Source: an uncultured Prochlorococcus sp. (GTDB taxonomy: Bacteria > Cyanobacteriota > Cyanobacteriia > PCC-6307 > Cyanobiaceae). Taken from it: 64,000 bases of DNA. The position numbers were made by a program, and so were the translations under genes. The notes under the pieces were generated by a model that was not told where the DNA came from, made no database searches, and saw only the letters and a list, made by a program, of their open reading frames with translations. Below, piece by piece: positions 62,755 to 64,000 of this stretch (within the stretch, counting starts at the first letter, position 1; the number at the start of each line of letters is the position of its first letter). The stretch spans positions 35,826-99,825 of the forward strand of contig CABZNT010000005.1 of NCBI GenBank assembly GCA_902527105.1, written 5' to 3'.

Positions 62755-63504
62755 TTAGATTTTTCCTATAGTAATAAATTTTTCTATTAAAATTCTAGCT
62801 GCGTTTGTTTCTGCTTGTTTATGAGACTTGCCGAATGCAGATGATTCTTTTAATCCTTCGATAAATATATCGCAAGAAAATCTTTTAGGATCACCATTTT
62901 TTTTTGAGACTTCAAGTATTTTATAGACTGGCAAATCAAAACCTTTACTTTGACACCACTCTTGTAATACTGTCTTAGATTTAAATTTATATGGAGCTTT
63001 TAAAAATCTTTTTGAATCTTCCTCCCATATATCATCTAACCAAAGATTTACTTCCTGAATGGAATTAAAGCACTTATAAATAGCACCGATTAAAGCTTCT
63101 GTAGATTCACCAATAATAGTATTTTTTGAATTTTCATCACCAAGAGCTTTAGGCCCCTTAATTATTAATTTCTCGATATCAATTTTTTCTCCTAATTTAG
63201 TTAACCATTCATCACTTACAATTTGTGCTCTTAGCTCTGATCTTTCTCCTACACTCATTTGGGGATATTTTTTTTCAATAAAATTAGAAGCAGCTAATCT
63301 GAGTACTGCATCTCCGAAAAATTCTAGTTTTTCATAATTTAATACTTTGTCCTCTGAGGAGTGGATAAATGCTTGATTAAAATCTTGAATAATTGAAATA
63401 TTTTGCGTTGTAATTATTTGAGAGAATCTTTTTGATTTAATATTTAAAGACTTTAAAAAAGTAGTTATTTGATTAATTCTCTTTGCGTTAATTATATTTT
63501 TCAT
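62755..63504 (-). CDS. rnc: Ribonuclease III
   Basis: Cuts double-stranded RNA during rRNA and mRNA processing. The 249-aa protein has the signature YEKLEFFGDAVLRLAAS with catalytic acidic residues, GESTEALIGAIYKCF with the second metal ligands, and a dsRNA-binding domain (about 170-245; KTVLQEWCQSKG, SSAFGKSHKQAETNAARILIE). It begins 25 bases after the 3' end of rnpB on the same strand, with no hairpin between them. Confidence 0.96.
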   Translation of the reverse strand: MKNIINAKRINQITTFLKSLNIKSKRFSQIITTQNISIIQDFNQAFIHSSEDKVLNYEKLEFFGDAVLRLAASNFIEKKYPQMSVGERSELRAQIVSDEWLTKLGEKIDIEKLIIKGPKALGDENSKNTIIGESTEALIGAIYKCFNSIQEVNLWLDDIWEEDSKRFLKAPYKFKSKTVLQEWCQSKGFDLPVYKILEVSKKNGDPKRFSCDIFIEGLKESSAFGKSHKQAETNAARILIEKFITIGKI

Positions 63505-63529
63505 CTGATTTGAATAATCACAAGAATTA

Positions 63530-63905
63530 GAAAGCAGGTCATAAGCCGGGTTCTGTTCATCTTAATTAGATGGGCAATCATCTATCTAGGACTTGAATTA
63601 CTTCACAGTCTCAAGCGGCGCTTAAAAGTAGATCGTGTAATGGTCATTAAATCTACTAAGCCTTGCTCCCAGCCGGGGTTTACCTAGCCAACACTTCTCA
63701 ATGTTGCTGGTGCGCTCTTACCACACCCTTGCACCCTTGCCATACATAAAGTATTAGGCGGTATGTTTCTGTGGCACTATCCTCACGGTTGCCCGCACTG
63801 GGAATTACCCAGCAAGCCTGACCATATGGGAGCCCGGACTTTCCTCAAGAAAGTTTTATTTTGTTTCCAAAATAAAACTTTCTCGCGATTGCCTCTCCTG
63901 CTTTC
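63530..63905 (-). ncRNA. rnpB: RNase P RNA
   Basis: The catalytic RNA that trims tRNA 5' ends. On the minus strand the 5' part holds GAGGAAAGTCCGGGCTCCC (63829-63847), the universal P4/J3-4 segment, and the 3' part ACAGAACCCGGCTTAT (63541-63556), its partner. The ends are set by a P1 helix of GAAAGCAGG (63897-63905) with CCTGCTTTC (63530-63538), so limits are approximate to a few bases. P3 is a perfect 16-bp AT-rich stem with a GAAA loop. Length is about 376 nt, of the bacterial A type. Confidence 0.93.
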
Positions 63906-63943
63906 ATTTAGCATAATGCTTAATACTGCAAAAATCATCTATT

Positions 63944-64000
<57 letters not shown>

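Overview
The window is AT-rich, densely packed cyanobacterial chromosome. Photosystem genes (psbZ, psaC, a Ycf37-like protein), the NDH-1 subunit gene ndhS, the sulfolipid genes sqdB and sqdX, the regulator rpaB, a precorrin-8X methylmutase (cobH) and a four-ACT aspartate kinase together indicate an oxygenic cyanobacterium. The small intergenic gaps, strong A/T bias and gene order (for example acpP/fabF beside psaC and glmS, rpaB-lysS, tig-clpP-clpX) fit a high-light-adapted Prochlorococcus. The genus assignment is inference from gene content and compactness; I could not run a search.

Layout. 1-3.9 kb (minus): sqdX (cut by the window edge), sqdB, thiG, a Ycf37-like TPR protein, rplT and rpmI. 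3.9-6.8 kb (plus): a secreted SpoIID-type protein with a SPOR-like segment and a membrane GT2 glycosyltransferase. 6.8-12.2 kb (minus): tig-clpP-clpX-dnaX, a protein folding/proteolysis/replication cluster. 12.4-16.4 kb (plus): asd-dapA (lysine branch) then RNase J. 16.4-26.6 kb: tilS, ycf23-like, uvrB, lysC, holA, cobH and mutS on alternating strands. 26.7-28.5 kb: psbZ, ribH, tRNA-Gly(GCC) and two small genes (NTF2-like, GNAT). 28.7-34.9 kb: secA, then cysE, a GntR-type regulator, infC and miaA on the minus strand. 35-39.5 kb (plus): gyrB, a small SH3-like secreted protein, two tandem CrcB-type fluoride channel genes and mgtE. 39.5-45.5 kb: a group-2 sigma factor, hydrolase, PfkB kinase, tsaE, ahcY, DedA and ssb. 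45.6-50.7 kb (plus): mreBCD, rpaB, lysS and a conserved small protein. 50.7-54.5 kb: smpB, ruvB, a TPR protein, an M20 amidohydrolase and a small membrane protein. 54.5-56.1 kb: a TPP riboswitch and thiC. 56-59.6 kb (minus): tkt, fabF, acpP. 59.7-62 kb (plus): psaC, glmS. 62-64 kb: rimM, ndhS, rnc, the RNase P RNA gene rnpB, and the 5' part of tRNA-Arg(CCT).

The window is mainly core housekeeping. I see no phage, transposon, CRISPR array, rRNA operon or defence island, and no gene-free stretch over 300 bases other than the one holding rnpB. The more interesting observations are finer-scale: a possible gamma-like frameshift product in dnaX, a clamp-binding-like motif at the N-terminus of MutS, a 9-bp tandem repeat encoding the trigger-factor tail, complementary degeneration in the CrcB pair, a competing stem downstream of the TPP riboswitch, HLR1-like boxes upstream of rpaB, a GntR-type regulator beside cysE, a SPOR-SpoIID fusion, and rnpB lying 25 bases upstream of the RNase III gene.
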